Source: Nitrospira sp. (GTDB taxonomy: Bacteria; Nitrospirota; Nitrospiria; Nitrospirales; Nitrospiraceae). From it: a stretch of 64,000 nucleotides of DNA. The notes below the pieces were generated by a model. The model had not been told where the DNA came from, ran no database searches, and saw only the letters and a list, made by a program, of their open reading frames with translations. Shown here in pieces: positions 34,247 to 43,774 of this stretch; the first letter of the stretch is position 1; each line of letters starts with the position of its first letter. Position numbers and translations under genes: made by a program. Location of the stretch: the NCBI GenBank assembly GCA_029194665.1, contig JARFXO010000002.1, positions 310,001 through 374,000 on the forward strand, read 5' to 3'.

Positions 34247-36609
34247 CGCACTCTCACCACGCCTGTCCCGATTATTCCGGATGATGTCTGTGCCGCACCA
34301 TCAGGATCAGTCAGTTCAACGCGAACCGGCGACACCCCGGGCGCCCTTGCGACAAGGATAATGCTCACGGACCGCGGAGCATGTTGGTTCGGACGGGCCA
34401 GCCGGAATGCGATACTTCCTACAGCTTTTCCCTGATCTCCAGGAGGGAGGTCCGACGAGGTGACAAGTTCCGCCGCACTAAGCCGTTTGAACTGAAGCAC
34501 CTTCGGGTCATATTCGAACCTGAATAGGTTGCGGTCCGACGCACCGATCCGGCCATCCACGATCGATAACCTGATTTCCCGACCGGCTTGAACAGCTGAT
34601 TCATCCGGGTGGATGGCCAGCAGTGGATCGGAGACAGCCAGTTGAGCCAAGGAACGGGCCAGGTTCCTTTCTCCGGCGTCTTTCGCCACCCTGTCGCCTG
34701 CGACGGGATGCTCTCCGTACCCCGTTCCCAATGACGTGGATACCTTCCGCCCAGGTACCGGGTACATCGGCTCGGTTGCATAGGTGAATTCCGTGCCGGA
34801 CCAGAACGCTTGCGCGTCGAGTGTCGGAGGGATCATGTTCTGCACAATATGCGGCGTAATCGTCAAAATCACTTCCGTGGTAACTCGGTCGGTCTTGAAC
34901 GAACTGATGAGATTCCCGATCCAAGGAAGGTCGCCAAGCCACGGGATCGTCACTCTGGTTTTCCGATCTTCCTCTTGCAAGAGCCCGCCCAGGATAATGG
35001 TTTCCCCATCCTTGATGCTGAGCATCGTCTCGGCAGACCGATTGCCGAACTTGAACTGCGTAATGGGCGGAGACGCCTGCAACGTGACCTGCTCGCCCAG
35101 TCGAATCACTTCAATCTTCATTTTCAATCCGAGCTCGCCCCCCACCCTGATAGAAGGTTCCACCGTCAGCTTGACGCCGGTATCCCGAAACTCAATCGAT
35201 GTCACGGTCGATGTCGTCGGCACGGCACCCGTGGTGGCTTGACCGGGCAGGACGTTCGTCGTGGACAGGAGGATCGGCTGTTTGTCGCCGATGTTGATCT
35301 CCGCTTTCTTATTGTTCACGACCCGGATCTTCGGCGCGGCAAGCGTCTTGGCGTCCGTTATCTGTTTGAAAAAATCCAACTGAACATTCGTTGGGACCTT
35401 GAAGAGATAATTATCCGGGCCTAAGTTGGTCAACTGACGCAGGGTGAACTGCTGGGCAAGTGTCCCCGCAATAAGGCCAGCAGGCCCTGGGGGGACCATG
35501 GCATAGGCGACCTGTTTCGGATATGTCAGTCCATAGGTCTGATTGACGGTTCGGTCGACCTCCAGCACTTCGACGTCAAAAAGCACTTCTGCTTCCTGGC
35601 GATCGTTGGCCAGGATAATTTTTTCAGCCATCTGGATTTTTTCAGGCTGATCACGGATTACGATCGTGTTCAACTGCTCATTCGCATGCATGCGTTTCGA
35701 ATCGAGCATGCTTTTCAGGAGCAACAACATGTCTTTGGATTTGGCGTTCGAAAGGTAAAAGGTTCGGATCATCAAATCCTGATACTGTTCCTGTTTCTGC
35801 TTGGTATCAGGGCTGACGATCAAGACAGTTGGAGATATCTGACGGGAAAACAAACCGTTGCTATTGAGAATCAGGCGTAGTGCTTCATCAAAGGACGTGT
35901 CCTGAATCGAAATAGAAATACGGTCGTTCCTTACATCCTTGTCGAAAACCAACGTATACCCGCCAACCTTCGCCACACTCTCCAAGACTTCCTTGATGCC
36001 GGCGTTCTTGAATTTTAGCGTTACAGGCTGCCTCGAACGCTCACCTCTTGTGAGTCCTTGTTGCTCTTCGCTAAGTTTGGTAATGCCTTCCAGGGCCTCT
36101 TGGTATGTTGGATCGAGCTCAACAGCCCGCCCAAAACTACTCATCGCCTCCTCTATTCGTCCATGTTGAACCAGCCGTTCCGCCTCGCGGTAATGAGACC
36201 GGGATTCTTTTACGCGAGTGGTTTCCATGAATCCCGCTTGATGGTCGGCATTGGAGGGGTCGATGGTCAGAGCCCGCTTGAATTCGTCAAGGGCAAGATC
36301 GAATTCCCTTTCCTTCAGATAGGCACGGCCGTGCTCCGCATGCGTCGCTGCCGCGCGTTCGCGGGCCAACGCGTACTTGCGTTGTAGAGAAGGATCAAAA
36401 GGATCGTCCTTCAGCGCCTGTTTGTAAGCAAGGATGGCGTCTTCCCAACGCTCCCCTGCCAAATGCTGATCTCCACGCTTGACTTCCGGAGACACCAACA
36501 GAGCACATCCAAACATCCCGAGGATTGTCAGAAGCTGGGTGATTTCCAGCGTTCGGTTATGAGGCCACGGCTTCAATTTGCAAGCCACACTTATGTTTCC
36601 TATGGACAT
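34243..36609 (-). CDS. secretin with N-terminal TPRs and C-terminal cohesin-like domain
   Basis: A 788-residue outer-membrane secretin. A possible lipobox (LGMFGC) precedes about three TPRs (residues 45-195). Next come an STN/N0 domain (GGYTLVFDKDVRNDRISISI), an N1 domain (LNTIVIRDQPEKIQMAEKII) and the secretin barrel with VNNKKAEINIGDKQPI and GETIILGGLLQEEDRKTRVTIPWLGDLPWIGNL. The last 130 residues (AVQAGREIRLSIVDGRIG, VLQFKRLSAAELV) resemble a cohesin-type beta sandwich. TPR-secretin-cohesin architectures occur in T2SS-like systems of several phyla. First gene of the operon. Confidence 0.9.
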   Translation of the reverse strand: MSIGNISVACKLKPWPHNRTLEITQLLTILGMFGCALLVSPEVKRGDQHLAGERWEDAILAYKQALKDDPFDPSLQRKYALARERAAATHAEHGRAYLKEREFDLALDEFKRALTIDPSNADHQAGFMETTRVKESRSHYREAERLVQHGRIEEAMSSFGRAVELDPTYQEALEGITKLSEEQQGLTRGERSRQPVTLKFKNAGIKEVLESVAKVGGYTLVFDKDVRNDRISISIQDTSFDEALRLILNSNGLFSRQISPTVLIVSPDTKQKQEQYQDLMIRTFYLSNAKSKDMLLLLKSMLDSKRMHANEQLNTIVIRDQPEKIQMAEKIILANDRQEAEVLFDVEVLEVDRTVNQTYGLTYPKQVAYAMVPPGPAGLIAGTLAQQFTLRQLTNLGPDNYLFKVPTNVQLDFFKQITDAKTLAAPKIRVVNNKKAEINIGDKQPILLSTTNVLPGQATTGAVPTTSTVTSIEFRDTGVKLTVEPSIRVGGELGLKMKIEVIRLGEQVTLQASPPITQFKFGNRSAETMLSIKDGETIILGGLLQEEDRKTRVTIPWLGDLPWIGNLISSFKTDRVTTEVILTITPHIVQNMIPPTLDAQAFWSGTEFTYATEPMYPVPGRKVSTSLGTGYGEHPVAGDRVAKDAGERNLARSLAQLAVSDPLLAIHPDESAVQAGREIRLSIVDGRIGASDRNLFRFEYDPKVLQFKRLSAAELVTSSDLPPGDQGKAVGSIAFRLARPNQHAPRSVSIILVARAPGVSPVRVELTDPDGAAQTSSGIIGTGVVRVR

Positions 36610-36805
36610 TCCCTATGGCATGAAAGCATTTCCCATGCCCAGCCATCAATTTTTATACTACGGATCAGGACAGGCTCGAAGGAAAAGCCTGGAAGAGCTG
36701 AGAGCGATATCCCACAAGAAAAAATCAACAAATTATGGTGGAGCACGATCAAGTGTCGAGAGACTGTTTCGACCCATCAGCAACCCAAGTCTCTGCTCGC
36801 GTGGG
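36610..36805. other. promoter region of the secretion operon
   Basis: A 196-base gap between the secretin gene (transcribed leftwards) and the 3' end of the BACON protein gene. It should hold the operon promoter. TATAAA is seen on the minus strand near 36655, but no convincing -35 pairs with it. No riboswitch pattern was recognised. Confidence 0.3.
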
Positions 36806-38173
36806 TCAGAAGATACTCTTGCTGACCTCGTTTGAGTAAGCACTTTCATTCCCCGCGATGTCATAGGCAGTCACGACAAAGAAATATGTCGTGTTGAATT
36901 GGAGTCCTGTCGCAATGTACCTGGGCGTATTACCCTGAATCGTCGCAATGGGGGCCCCGTAGGTTCCTGATGAAGTCGCGCGATACACTCTATATCCGGC
37001 TAGGTCGCTTTCGACATTCGCATTCCAAGACAGCGTGACGGATGAACTCGATGAAGGATCCAGCCTCAGGGTGACGCTGACTGTTTTGGTTATTCCACCA
37101 CTCTTCACAGTGATGGTGGTTGCATGATCTCCCTGGGTCGCGTTAGCCGTATTGACGCTTGCCGTAATGATTCCATTGTTAGAGCCTGACGTGGGACTAA
37201 GCGATAACCAAGGGGCACCTTCGCTGACGCTCCACGTTCCATTCGCACTAATGGCGATGCTCTGGGCGGAAGGGTTTGCCCTTCCCTGCGTAGCCGTGTA
37301 AGTCATGCTGTTGGGGGAAGCCGTCAATGAGGCGGCTGATACGGTGAATGTGACGGAACTAGTGCTCGTCACGCCAGCGTTCGTAACGGTGATCATAGCG
37401 TTGTTCGTGTCTACCGCAGCAGCTGATATGGCAACGCTAGCTACGATGGATCCGTCGCCGTTGCCTGACGATGGACTCAGCGTGAGCCAAGATGCGTTGC
37501 TACTGGCTGTCCAATTGCCACTAGAATTGACCGTCACGGTTTGGCTCGCCGGATTGCCCCCTCCCTGAACTCCTGAGAACGTCAACGATGACGGGCTGAG
37601 CGAAACAGTCGCCGAGGGGGGGGTGACTGTGAGGGTGATGGGGATGGAAACAGAAGCTACGTTGCCTGCGCTGACAGTAACCAGGGTACTGTAAGTCCCT
37701 ACTGCCAACGAGCCGGCAGTGGCGGTTAATGTGATTGGGCCAGTATTCTTGCCAGACGCCGGGCTGAGTGTCAGCCATGCGGCTGTAGCAGCTGCATTCC
37801 AGTTCAATGTTCCCCCGCCTCTGTTTGTAACAGTGAGAGTTTGCGTTGTCGGACTGCTGTTCCCTTGCTGAGCACTGAAAGAAAAGCTTGAGGAACTCAC
37901 TCCAATAACGGGTCTTGGTGCTGGTGGAGCCGTAAGCGGGACGGGCGGCGCAGCAAGTGGTATCGGTCCCGACCCTTCAGACATGAGTCTGTGCGTGGGG
38001 ACTGATGACGGTCGGCTTTGCATGGAACCGGGCAGCGGTGCCGCCGTCGAGATGGTATCTCGATCGGTCGCCGCCAAGGCCGGCTGTATCAATGGAATTA
38101 TCTGATCACCAACAAACAAGAGCGTGGCCATACTGGACACAAGCAACAACAATCGCTGAGTTTTCTGGCGCAT
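36806..38173 (-). CDS. secreted protein with three BACON-like repeats and an FnIII domain
   Basis: A 455-residue exported protein. A signal peptide (LLLLVSSMATLLF...ALA) precedes a Pro/Ser linker. Three repeats of about 85-90 residues follow, each with 'F-S-x-x-QG...SQT(V)TV' and 'WLTLSP(A/S)SG' motifs, typical of BACON/Ig-like repeats. A C-terminal fibronectin type III domain (TLSWNANVESDLAGYRVYR, TTYFFVVTAYD) closes it. The ATG at 38173 has a GGAGGA ribosome site; an upstream frame to 38272 lacks one. It may be a substrate of the adjacent secretion system. Its FnIII domain is closely related to the lipoprotein at 51447. Confidence 0.82.
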   Translation of the reverse strand: MRQKTQRLLLLVSSMATLLFVGDQIIPLIQPALAATDRDTISTAAPLPGSMQSRPSSVPTHRLMSEGSGPIPLAAPPVPLTAPPAPRPVIGVSSSSFSFSAQQGNSSPTTQTLTVTNRGGGTLNWNAAATAAWLTLSPASGKNTGPITLTATAGSLAVGTYSTLVTVSAGNVASVSIPITLTVTPPSATVSLSPSSLTFSGVQGGGNPASQTVTVNSSGNWTASSNASWLTLSPSSGNGDGSIVASVAISAAAVDTNNAMITVTNAGVTSTSSVTFTVSAASLTASPNSMTYTATQGRANPSAQSIAISANGTWSVSEGAPWLSLSPTSGSNNGIITASVNTANATQGDHATTITVKSGGITKTVSVTLRLDPSSSSSVTLSWNANVESDLAGYRVYRATSSGTYGAPIATIQGNTPRYIATGLQFNTTYFFVVTAYDIAGNESAYSNEVSKSIF

Positions 38174-38937
38174 TATCAGAGTCCTCCATGGAAAGCACAT
38201 TGCGAACTGAGGATGCGCACAAGGCCAGGAAGCTATGAGCAAGTTAGGTGCCCTTTGCGAATGGAGAAACAATTTTGACTAGTGGGCGCTCAAACGCAGA
38301 TGTTTCTATGGGTTTTACTGAAATTCGTGCCCCCGCCCCGGTTTCAGAGAAAGGGATCCATAGGGAGAACTCATACCTCGTAGATGTACACATGAAGTGA
38401 TGGTTTATGTTTATGCTTGTCGCTGCTAGAACTGCTCGCATTGTCGGTATTTGACATGCACATGCGCATCGAGCTCTCTTCGATATCTATCTTTGGCATT
38501 CTCGGTTAGAGAAAACATGGTCTGCCAAGCGCAAGCTGACTATGCAAGGACACCGTGTTCTATCAGTATCTGTGGACCCTATTTGGTTGAGCCAGCATTC
38601 GTCGTAGACCGTAAACCGCGTGAACCTAGACCCCAATGACGAGCGCGTGAGGGAGCGCCTGAATGTATGTGCCGAGCACCGGGAAGTGGTGGTCTTGCCA
38701 CCCTGATTCGTGGGGAGCCTAAGGTCGTCCGAACGTAGGTCATCAACGAGGCGCTGCGCCAGCTATGGCAATACGCTTACCCGGCGTCAGGCTGGCAGTT
38801 TTGGAACGGTGGTACAGCGGCGACTCAAATATACAGTTAATGGCACGTCGTAGTTCAATACACAATCCAGGTCAGCAAGGCATAGCCCTCATTCATTTGC
38901 TTGACTTTATTTCCTCGGCTGCCATACCATCCGCCGC
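38174..38937. other. gene-poor stretch with transposase debris
   Basis: A 764-base gap. The left part holds the leader of the BACON gene. I find no intact gene. Between about 38640 and 38850 the plus strand holds a transposase-like fragment described separately. Confidence 0.4.
38736..38850 (+). pseudogene. possible ISL3-type transposase C-terminal remnant
   Basis: The plus strand reads VINEALRQLWQYAYPASGWQFW and, after a frameshift, LERWYSG. This resembles the late 'FWxYxxPxxAxxFLxxWYxWA' segment of ISL3-family transposases. Only about 35 residues remain, the frame is broken and no inverted repeats were found. Tentative. Confidence 0.3.
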
Positions 38938-39942
38938 ATGGCACAAGGTCCAGCGATCGCAGCCCTGCACAGCATGTCGGATGTGTGGGACGCCTACCGT
39001 GATGAACTGGACGGAGTGGAGAATCGAGTCAGGAAGAACCTCGACTCCAGCGTGACCCTGGTCAATACGGTCGCCGCCCACATCTTGAGCGGGGGTGGCA
39101 AACGCATCAGACCACTGCTCCTCCTCTTATCTGCTCGCCTTTGCGGCTATCCTGGAACCGAGCATCATCAGCTCGGCAGCATCGTGGAATTCATCCATAC
39201 CGCCACCCTGTTACACGACGATGTCGTGGATGACGCCGATCTCCGGAGGGGCAGAAGAACCGCGCGCAAGGTTTGGGGAAACCAGATCAGCATCCTCGTG
39301 GGGGATTATCTCTACACCAAAGCCATGTGTAAAGTCGTTGAGTTTCAGAGCCAGGGGATCAATGAAGTCCTCGCCGAGGCTTGTAAAAAAATGGCCGAGG
39401 GTGAAGTCCTCCAGTTGTATTACAACGGCAATCCCGCCATGCCAGAAATCGATTACATCAAGATCGTCGAACACAAAACCGCCGGTTTGATTGCGGCTGC
39501 CTGTCGCATGGGTGCCATTCTTGCCGACGCTCCCGAGACACAACAGAAAGCGTTGTTCCGCTTCGGCCAATACCTCGGGATCGCCTTTCAAGTGGCAGAC
39601 GACACCTTGGATTACATCGCAAACGGCGAATCGCTCGGAAAAACGATCGGGCAGGATCTCCGGCAGGGAAAAGCGACGCTGCCCCTTCTCCATCTGTTAC
39701 AGCATTGTTCGGAACAGGATCGCCAGATGATCAAGGATCGAATGGAAACCCGGACGCTCAGCACCGCCGACCTTGAACGAATCTTATTGTTGATGGCTGA
39801 TTTCGGTTCGATCACCTATGCGATGGATCGCGCGAGTGCCTATATCGCCGCTGCCAAGCATGAGCTCGAACACTTTGACGACAGTACTGCACGGCGCGCC
39901 CTCTCGGTCGCCGCTGATTATATGATTACCCGCGACAGGTAG
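38938..39942 (+). CDS. long-chain polyprenyl diphosphate synthase
   Basis: A 334-residue trans-prenyl synthase. The first Asp-rich motif is LLHDDVVDDADLRRG and the second is QVADDTLDY; GGGKRIRPLLLLL is the substrate-binding start. Such IspB/HepT-like enzymes build the C40-C50 side chain of quinones. The chain-length residues before the first motif (FIHTATLLHDD) are small, which fits a long-chain product. ATG at 38974 is an alternative start. Nothing next to it specifies the quinone. Confidence 0.92.
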   Translation: MAQGPAIAALHSMSDVWDAYRDELDGVENRVRKNLDSSVTLVNTVAAHILSGGGKRIRPLLLLLSARLCGYPGTEHHQLGSIVEFIHTATLLHDDVVDDADLRRGRRTARKVWGNQISILVGDYLYTKAMCKVVEFQSQGINEVLAEACKKMAEGEVLQLYYNGNPAMPEIDYIKIVEHKTAGLIAAACRMGAILADAPETQQKALFRFGQYLGIAFQVADDTLDYIANGESLGKTIGQDLRQGKATLPLLHLLQHCSEQDRQMIKDRMETRTLSTADLERILLLMADFGSITYAMDRASAYIAAAKHELEHFDDSTARRALSVAADYMITRDR

Positions 39943-40067
39943 CGGTCGTCCCACCGGCTGGAAAGACGCTGGACCGTAGGAACGGCACGGCGTATGGCGA
40001 AAGGATTCCACTCTCTCCTATAACCATCAAACCGTGTCGCTGCCACGACACTGCCAAGAGGTTGTTC

Positions 40068-41390
40068 ATGTCACAGATCATTCCGTTTCAGGGCATGCTG
40101 TACGACCAGATGCTCGTGAGCTCCATCAAGGACGTGGTCGCCCCGCCGTACGATATCATCGATGTGGAGGGACAGAAACGGCTTCACGACCGTCATCCTC
40201 ACAACATTATCCGAATGGAACTGGGGCTCGACCAGACCGGTGACAGCGCTGCCAACAACCGATATAGCCGCGCTGCCGCGACGCTGCAGACCTGGCTCAA
40301 CCAGGGTATTCTCAAGCGCGACACACAGCCGGCCGTCTACTTTCACACGATTGAATACACTCCTCCCTACTCAGCGCCCAACGCTCCCAAGAAAGTGCTT
40401 CGGGGATTTTTGGCGCTGGCAAAGCTGGAGACGCTCGACTCCGGACACATTTATCCTCACGAGAATACACGCGCGGCGGCTAAAACTGATCGTCTGAATC
40501 TGATCGAGGCCTGTCGCTCAAACTTCAGCCCGATCTGGTCCCTCTACTCAGATCCGCTTGGTGCCATCATCCAACTTTTGGAAACTGCTGTAAAAGACAA
40601 GCCGGCGCGCTACGACTTTCAAGACGATGCAGGCTGTCGCGAATGCCTGTGGGCCGTAACCGATAAGACCGTCCTTCAACAAGTGACCGACGCGATGCAG
40701 AGCAAGCCGCTGTTCATCGCGGACGGTCACCATCGCTATGAAACGGCGTTGAACTATCAAAATCTCCGCCGACAGCAGGCGGGGTCTCCGACGGGGCTGC
40801 ACCCCTACGACTCCGTGTTAATGCTGCTCACCCCGCTTGAAGATCCAGGGCTGACGGTATTACCGACACACCGAGTTGCGACCACCGCTTTACCCTCTTC
40901 GGGCCAGATCAAGACGGTACTGGGAGACACGTTCGAGTTTCGGGAGTTCCTCTTCAGTGCATCCACACGACAGCAGGCGCGGTCACAGTTCTTGGCCAGC
41001 TTGCGGACGGAAGGAAAGACCGTTCCGGTGTTCGGTCTGACACGACAAGGCGACGACCGATATGTCATGCTCACGCTGAAGCCCGCCCATCGACCTTCCA
41101 CCCAGGCATCACCTCGAGCCAAACTCGACGTCTCTCTGCTGCAACAATTGATCGTGACCAGACTCTGTCCCACGCAACAGGAACAAGAAGCGATTCTCTA
41201 CACCAAAGATGATCACGAAGCCCTGGACTGGGTGGCCAACGGAACGGGGACAGGCGCATTCCTGCTCAATGCCACGAAGGTCAGTGAAGTTCAAGCCGTC
41301 GCGGCAGCGGGAGAACGGATGCCGCACAAGTCAACCTATTTTTATCCGAAGCCGTTGACGGGACTCGTCATCAATGTGATGAACGGTTAA
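40068..41390 (+). CDS. DUF1015 family protein
   Basis: A 440-residue protein of the DUF1015 family, sometimes annotated as a putative HTH or SerB-like protein, function unknown. Landmarks are VVAPPYDIIDVEGQKRL, NIIRMELG, GHIYPHENTRAAAKTDRLNL, FIADGHHRYETALNY and the late LYTKDDHEALDWV. The ATG at 40068 is preferred to an upstream TTG. It lies 125 bases after the prenyl synthase and 102 before the regulator. Confidence 0.88.
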   Translation: MSQIIPFQGMLYDQMLVSSIKDVVAPPYDIIDVEGQKRLHDRHPHNIIRMELGLDQTGDSAANNRYSRAAATLQTWLNQGILKRDTQPAVYFHTIEYTPPYSAPNAPKKVLRGFLALAKLETLDSGHIYPHENTRAAAKTDRLNLIEACRSNFSPIWSLYSDPLGAIIQLLETAVKDKPARYDFQDDAGCRECLWAVTDKTVLQQVTDAMQSKPLFIADGHHRYETALNYQNLRRQQAGSPTGLHPYDSVLMLLTPLEDPGLTVLPTHRVATTALPSSGQIKTVLGDTFEFREFLFSASTRQQARSQFLASLRTEGKTVPVFGLTRQGDDRYVMLTLKPAHRPSTQASPRAKLDVSLLQQLIVTRLCPTQQEQEAILYTKDDHEALDWVANGTGTGAFLLNATKVSEVQAVAAAGERMPHKSTYFYPKPLTGLVINVMNG

Positions 41391-41492
41391 GTGGAGACAT
41401 TTTTCAAGTCGTCGCTCGCCGATCGCAACACGACTTCCTGGCCGATTCGTCCATAACGACCGACAGATGACCCGAGGCAGAGGGTTATTCCG

Positions 41493-42857
41493 ATGAACGC
41501 CAAAATTCTTATTGTTGACGACGATCCCGACATCGTCATGATGCTCGAGGACCGGCTCCAAGCCTCCGGGTACGAGACTATCGTGGCCGCTGAGGGGCAG
41601 CAGGCGCTTGACAAAATCGTTGATGAATCTCCGCACCTTATCCTACTGGACCTCACACTGCCCAAGGTGTCGGGACTTGAGGTCCTCAAACGGCTGTCTC
41701 AGTTGAAACCATCGGATGGTCCTCCTGTCATTGTGATGACCGCATACGCATCCATTGAAGCCGCAGTGGACGCTATGAAACAAGGAGCCTACGACTTTCT
41801 GACCAAGCCTCTCGACAAAGACTATCTGCTCATCGTGATCCGCAAAGCGTTGGAGCGAGATTCGCTCCGACGGCAAGTCGCCTATCTTCGTTCCGAGGTC
41901 CACAGCCGTTACGCCAACATCGTCGGCAACAGTCCATCGGTCCGGTCCGTCGTGGAAGCAGCGCAGCGAGCCGCCAAGTCCGACGCGGGCGTATTGCTGC
42001 TGGGCGAAAGCGGCACCGGGAAAGAACTCTTTGCGCGTTCGATCCATCAGTGGAGTCATCGCTGTTCGATGCCGCTTGTCGTCATCAACTGCGTGGCCTT
42101 GACAGAGACTCTGCTGGAGAACGAACTGTTCGGCCACGAACGTGGCGCGTTCACCGGGGCGGACCGGCAGCAAAAAGGCAAACTGGAAATGGCCAACGGT
42201 GGGACCGTCTTCCTCGACGAGATTGGAGACATGTCTCTTCCGTTGCAGGCTAAGCTCTTACGCGTCCTGCAGGACCGTGAGTTTCACCGCGTCGGCGGCT
42301 CCAAGATCGTCTCGGTGAACATCCGCATCATTGCAGCCACGAACAAGGATCTTCGGCAGGCCGTGCGAGCAGGCCACTTCCGCGAAGATCTCTATTTTCG
42401 ACTGAATGTCGTGAGCCTGACCCTGCCCCCGCTTCGCGAACGATCGGAGGATGTCGCAGCCCTAGCCCAGTTTTTTTTGGATCGACATACGAGAGATGCG
42501 AAACGACCAGGCATGACTCTGAGCACAGCTGCGCTCAATGCCTTGATCCGCTATCCCTGGCCGGGAAACATTCGAGAATTGGATAATGTGATCGCGCGCG
42601 CGGTCGTCTTGAGCCCGAAAGACATCATCGAACCGGAGATGTTGGCCCTACTGGCGGAGGACAGCATCCTCCGTCGAAGCGACAATGCTCCACCGCCGTA
42701 TCTGAACCTGCCCTACCATGAATCGATGGAGCAACACAGCCGCTACATCATCGCGCGCGCGATGGAACAGGCTGAAGGCAATCAGACGAAAGCCGCCGAT
42801 TCGCTCGGGCTTCAACGAACCTACCTGGCTCGGTTACTCAAACAACAAAAAGAATAG
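41493..42857 (+). CDS. NtrC-type sigma-54 response regulator
   Basis: A 454-residue regulator. The receiver domain (1-120) has acidic DDD at 9-11, phospho-acceptor Asp53 in LLDLTLP, Thr in VMTAYAS and Lys105. The AAA+ domain has Walker A GESGTGKE at 171-178 and the GAFTGA loop in HERGAFTGAD. A Fis-type HTH ends it (NQTKAADSLGLQRTYLARLL). No histidine kinase gene adjoins it, so its partner is elsewhere. Distinct from the GAF-type activator at 19188. Confidence 0.94.
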   Translation: MNAKILIVDDDPDIVMMLEDRLQASGYETIVAAEGQQALDKIVDESPHLILLDLTLPKVSGLEVLKRLSQLKPSDGPPVIVMTAYASIEAAVDAMKQGAYDFLTKPLDKDYLLIVIRKALERDSLRRQVAYLRSEVHSRYANIVGNSPSVRSVVEAAQRAAKSDAGVLLLGESGTGKELFARSIHQWSHRCSMPLVVINCVALTETLLENELFGHERGAFTGADRQQKGKLEMANGGTVFLDEIGDMSLPLQAKLLRVLQDREFHRVGGSKIVSVNIRIIAATNKDLRQAVRAGHFREDLYFRLNVVSLTLPPLRERSEDVAALAQFFLDRHTRDAKRPGMTLSTAALNALIRYPWPGNIRELDNVIARAVVLSPKDIIEPEMLALLAEDSILRRSDNAPPPYLNLPYHESMEQHSRYIIARAMEQAEGNQTKAADSLGLQRTYLARLLKQQKE

Positions 42858-42914
42858 GCACGATGGAGTGGCCAGCGAGTGAAGGGGCGCGATCGTGGTC
42901 GAGATCAACTCTAC

Positions 42915-43673
42915 TTACTTGAGCGGGACGCGCGGTTCGAGAGACTGCCGGTCTTCTAAACGAATCAGCCCCGCTCGGACATCCCGTTCCGCCTGCGCGT
43001 AGCGCTCGGCCGTGCCGATGTCTGACCAGTATCCCTGCAGGTCATACCCAAGCACCGGTTCTCCTCGCTCGATGGCCTTCACATAGGGATCGATGATCGA
43101 AGATGCCGCCCCTTTGGGTACCTCCTGGAGCAACCGGGGATGTAAGATATGAATCCCGGCGAACATGCGCGGCGTCGTCGGGACGGAATCCACAAGCCCT
43201 TGTCCAGTTATGCGTAAGATCTGCCCCATGTCTCCCACTTCCACCAGCCCCCAACGGGCAGCGTCTGGATCTTCCCGGAGCACCAACGTTGCTGCTGCAT
43301 TGCGCGAGCGGTGAAAATCGCAGAGCGCCTCAAGATCCAGTTCCACCAGCGTATCCCCGTTGAGAATCAGAACCGGCTCTCCCGAAAAATGAGGCTCGGC
43401 CTGTTTAATCCCACCGCCGGTTCCGAGGATGACCGGCTCATGGGAGTAAATAATCCGAATCCCGAATTTCGACCCGGCTCCCAACGCCTGTTCGATCATC
43501 GAACCCAGGTGATGCAGGTTGATGACGACTTGGCGGAACCCATGCCGATTCAGCAGCAGTAAGTTCCAGACGATGAGCGGCACTCCTCCGACCGGCAGCA
43601 ACGGTTTAGGAATGGTGTTCGTCAGCGGTCTCAGGCGGGTGCCGAGGCCAGCCGCAAGAATCATCGCTTTCAT
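42915..43673 (-). CDS. murU: MurNAc-1-phosphate uridylyltransferase (MurU-like)
   Basis: A 252-residue nucleotidyltransferase: MILAAGLGTRLRPLTNTIPKPLLPVGG is the NTP-binding start, with LNGDTLVELD as the metal-binding site. MurU-type enzymes turn MurNAc-1-phosphate into UDP-MurNAc in the recycling route that bypasses MurA. The AmgK-like kinase gene just upstream on the same strand supports this over a general sugar-nucleotide enzyme. The length is slightly above that of Pseudomonas MurU. Substrate inferred from pairing. Confidence 0.78.
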   Translation of the reverse strand: MKAMILAAGLGTRLRPLTNTIPKPLLPVGGVPLIVWNLLLLNRHGFRQVVINLHHLGSMIEQALGAGSKFGIRIIYSHEPVILGTGGGIKQAEPHFSGEPVLILNGDTLVELDLEALCDFHRSRNAAATLVLREDPDAARWGLVEVGDMGQILRITGQGLVDSVPTTPRMFAGIHILHPRLLQEVPKGAASSIIDPYVKAIERGEPVLGYDLQGYWSDIGTAERYAQAERDVRAGLIRLEDRQSLEPRVPLK

Positions 43674-43680
43674 ATGCGTA

Positions 43681-43754
43681 AAACGTGAGAGGTGAAAGGT
43701 GAGAGGTTGGAGGGGGTAGAGGACGGACCCATACTGGATCTTCGTCTCACGTTT
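43681..43754. repeat. inverted repeat with ACGTTTCACGTTT units between murU and amgK
   Basis: AAACGTGAGA at 43681-43690 is complementary to TCTCACGTTT at 43745-43754, followed by further CACGTTT units to about 43773. Such intergenic simple repeats, like the CACTCGC repeats at the nadD start, look like a genome-wide repeat type. It could form a hairpin between the two genes. Confidence 0.5.
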
Positions 43755-43774
43755 AACGTTTCACGTTTCACGTC

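Noticed and set aside
37521..37778. Second exported protein inside the BACON gene
   Set aside because: Overlapping frame in a repeated, Ser/Thr-rich coding sequence; no start signal.
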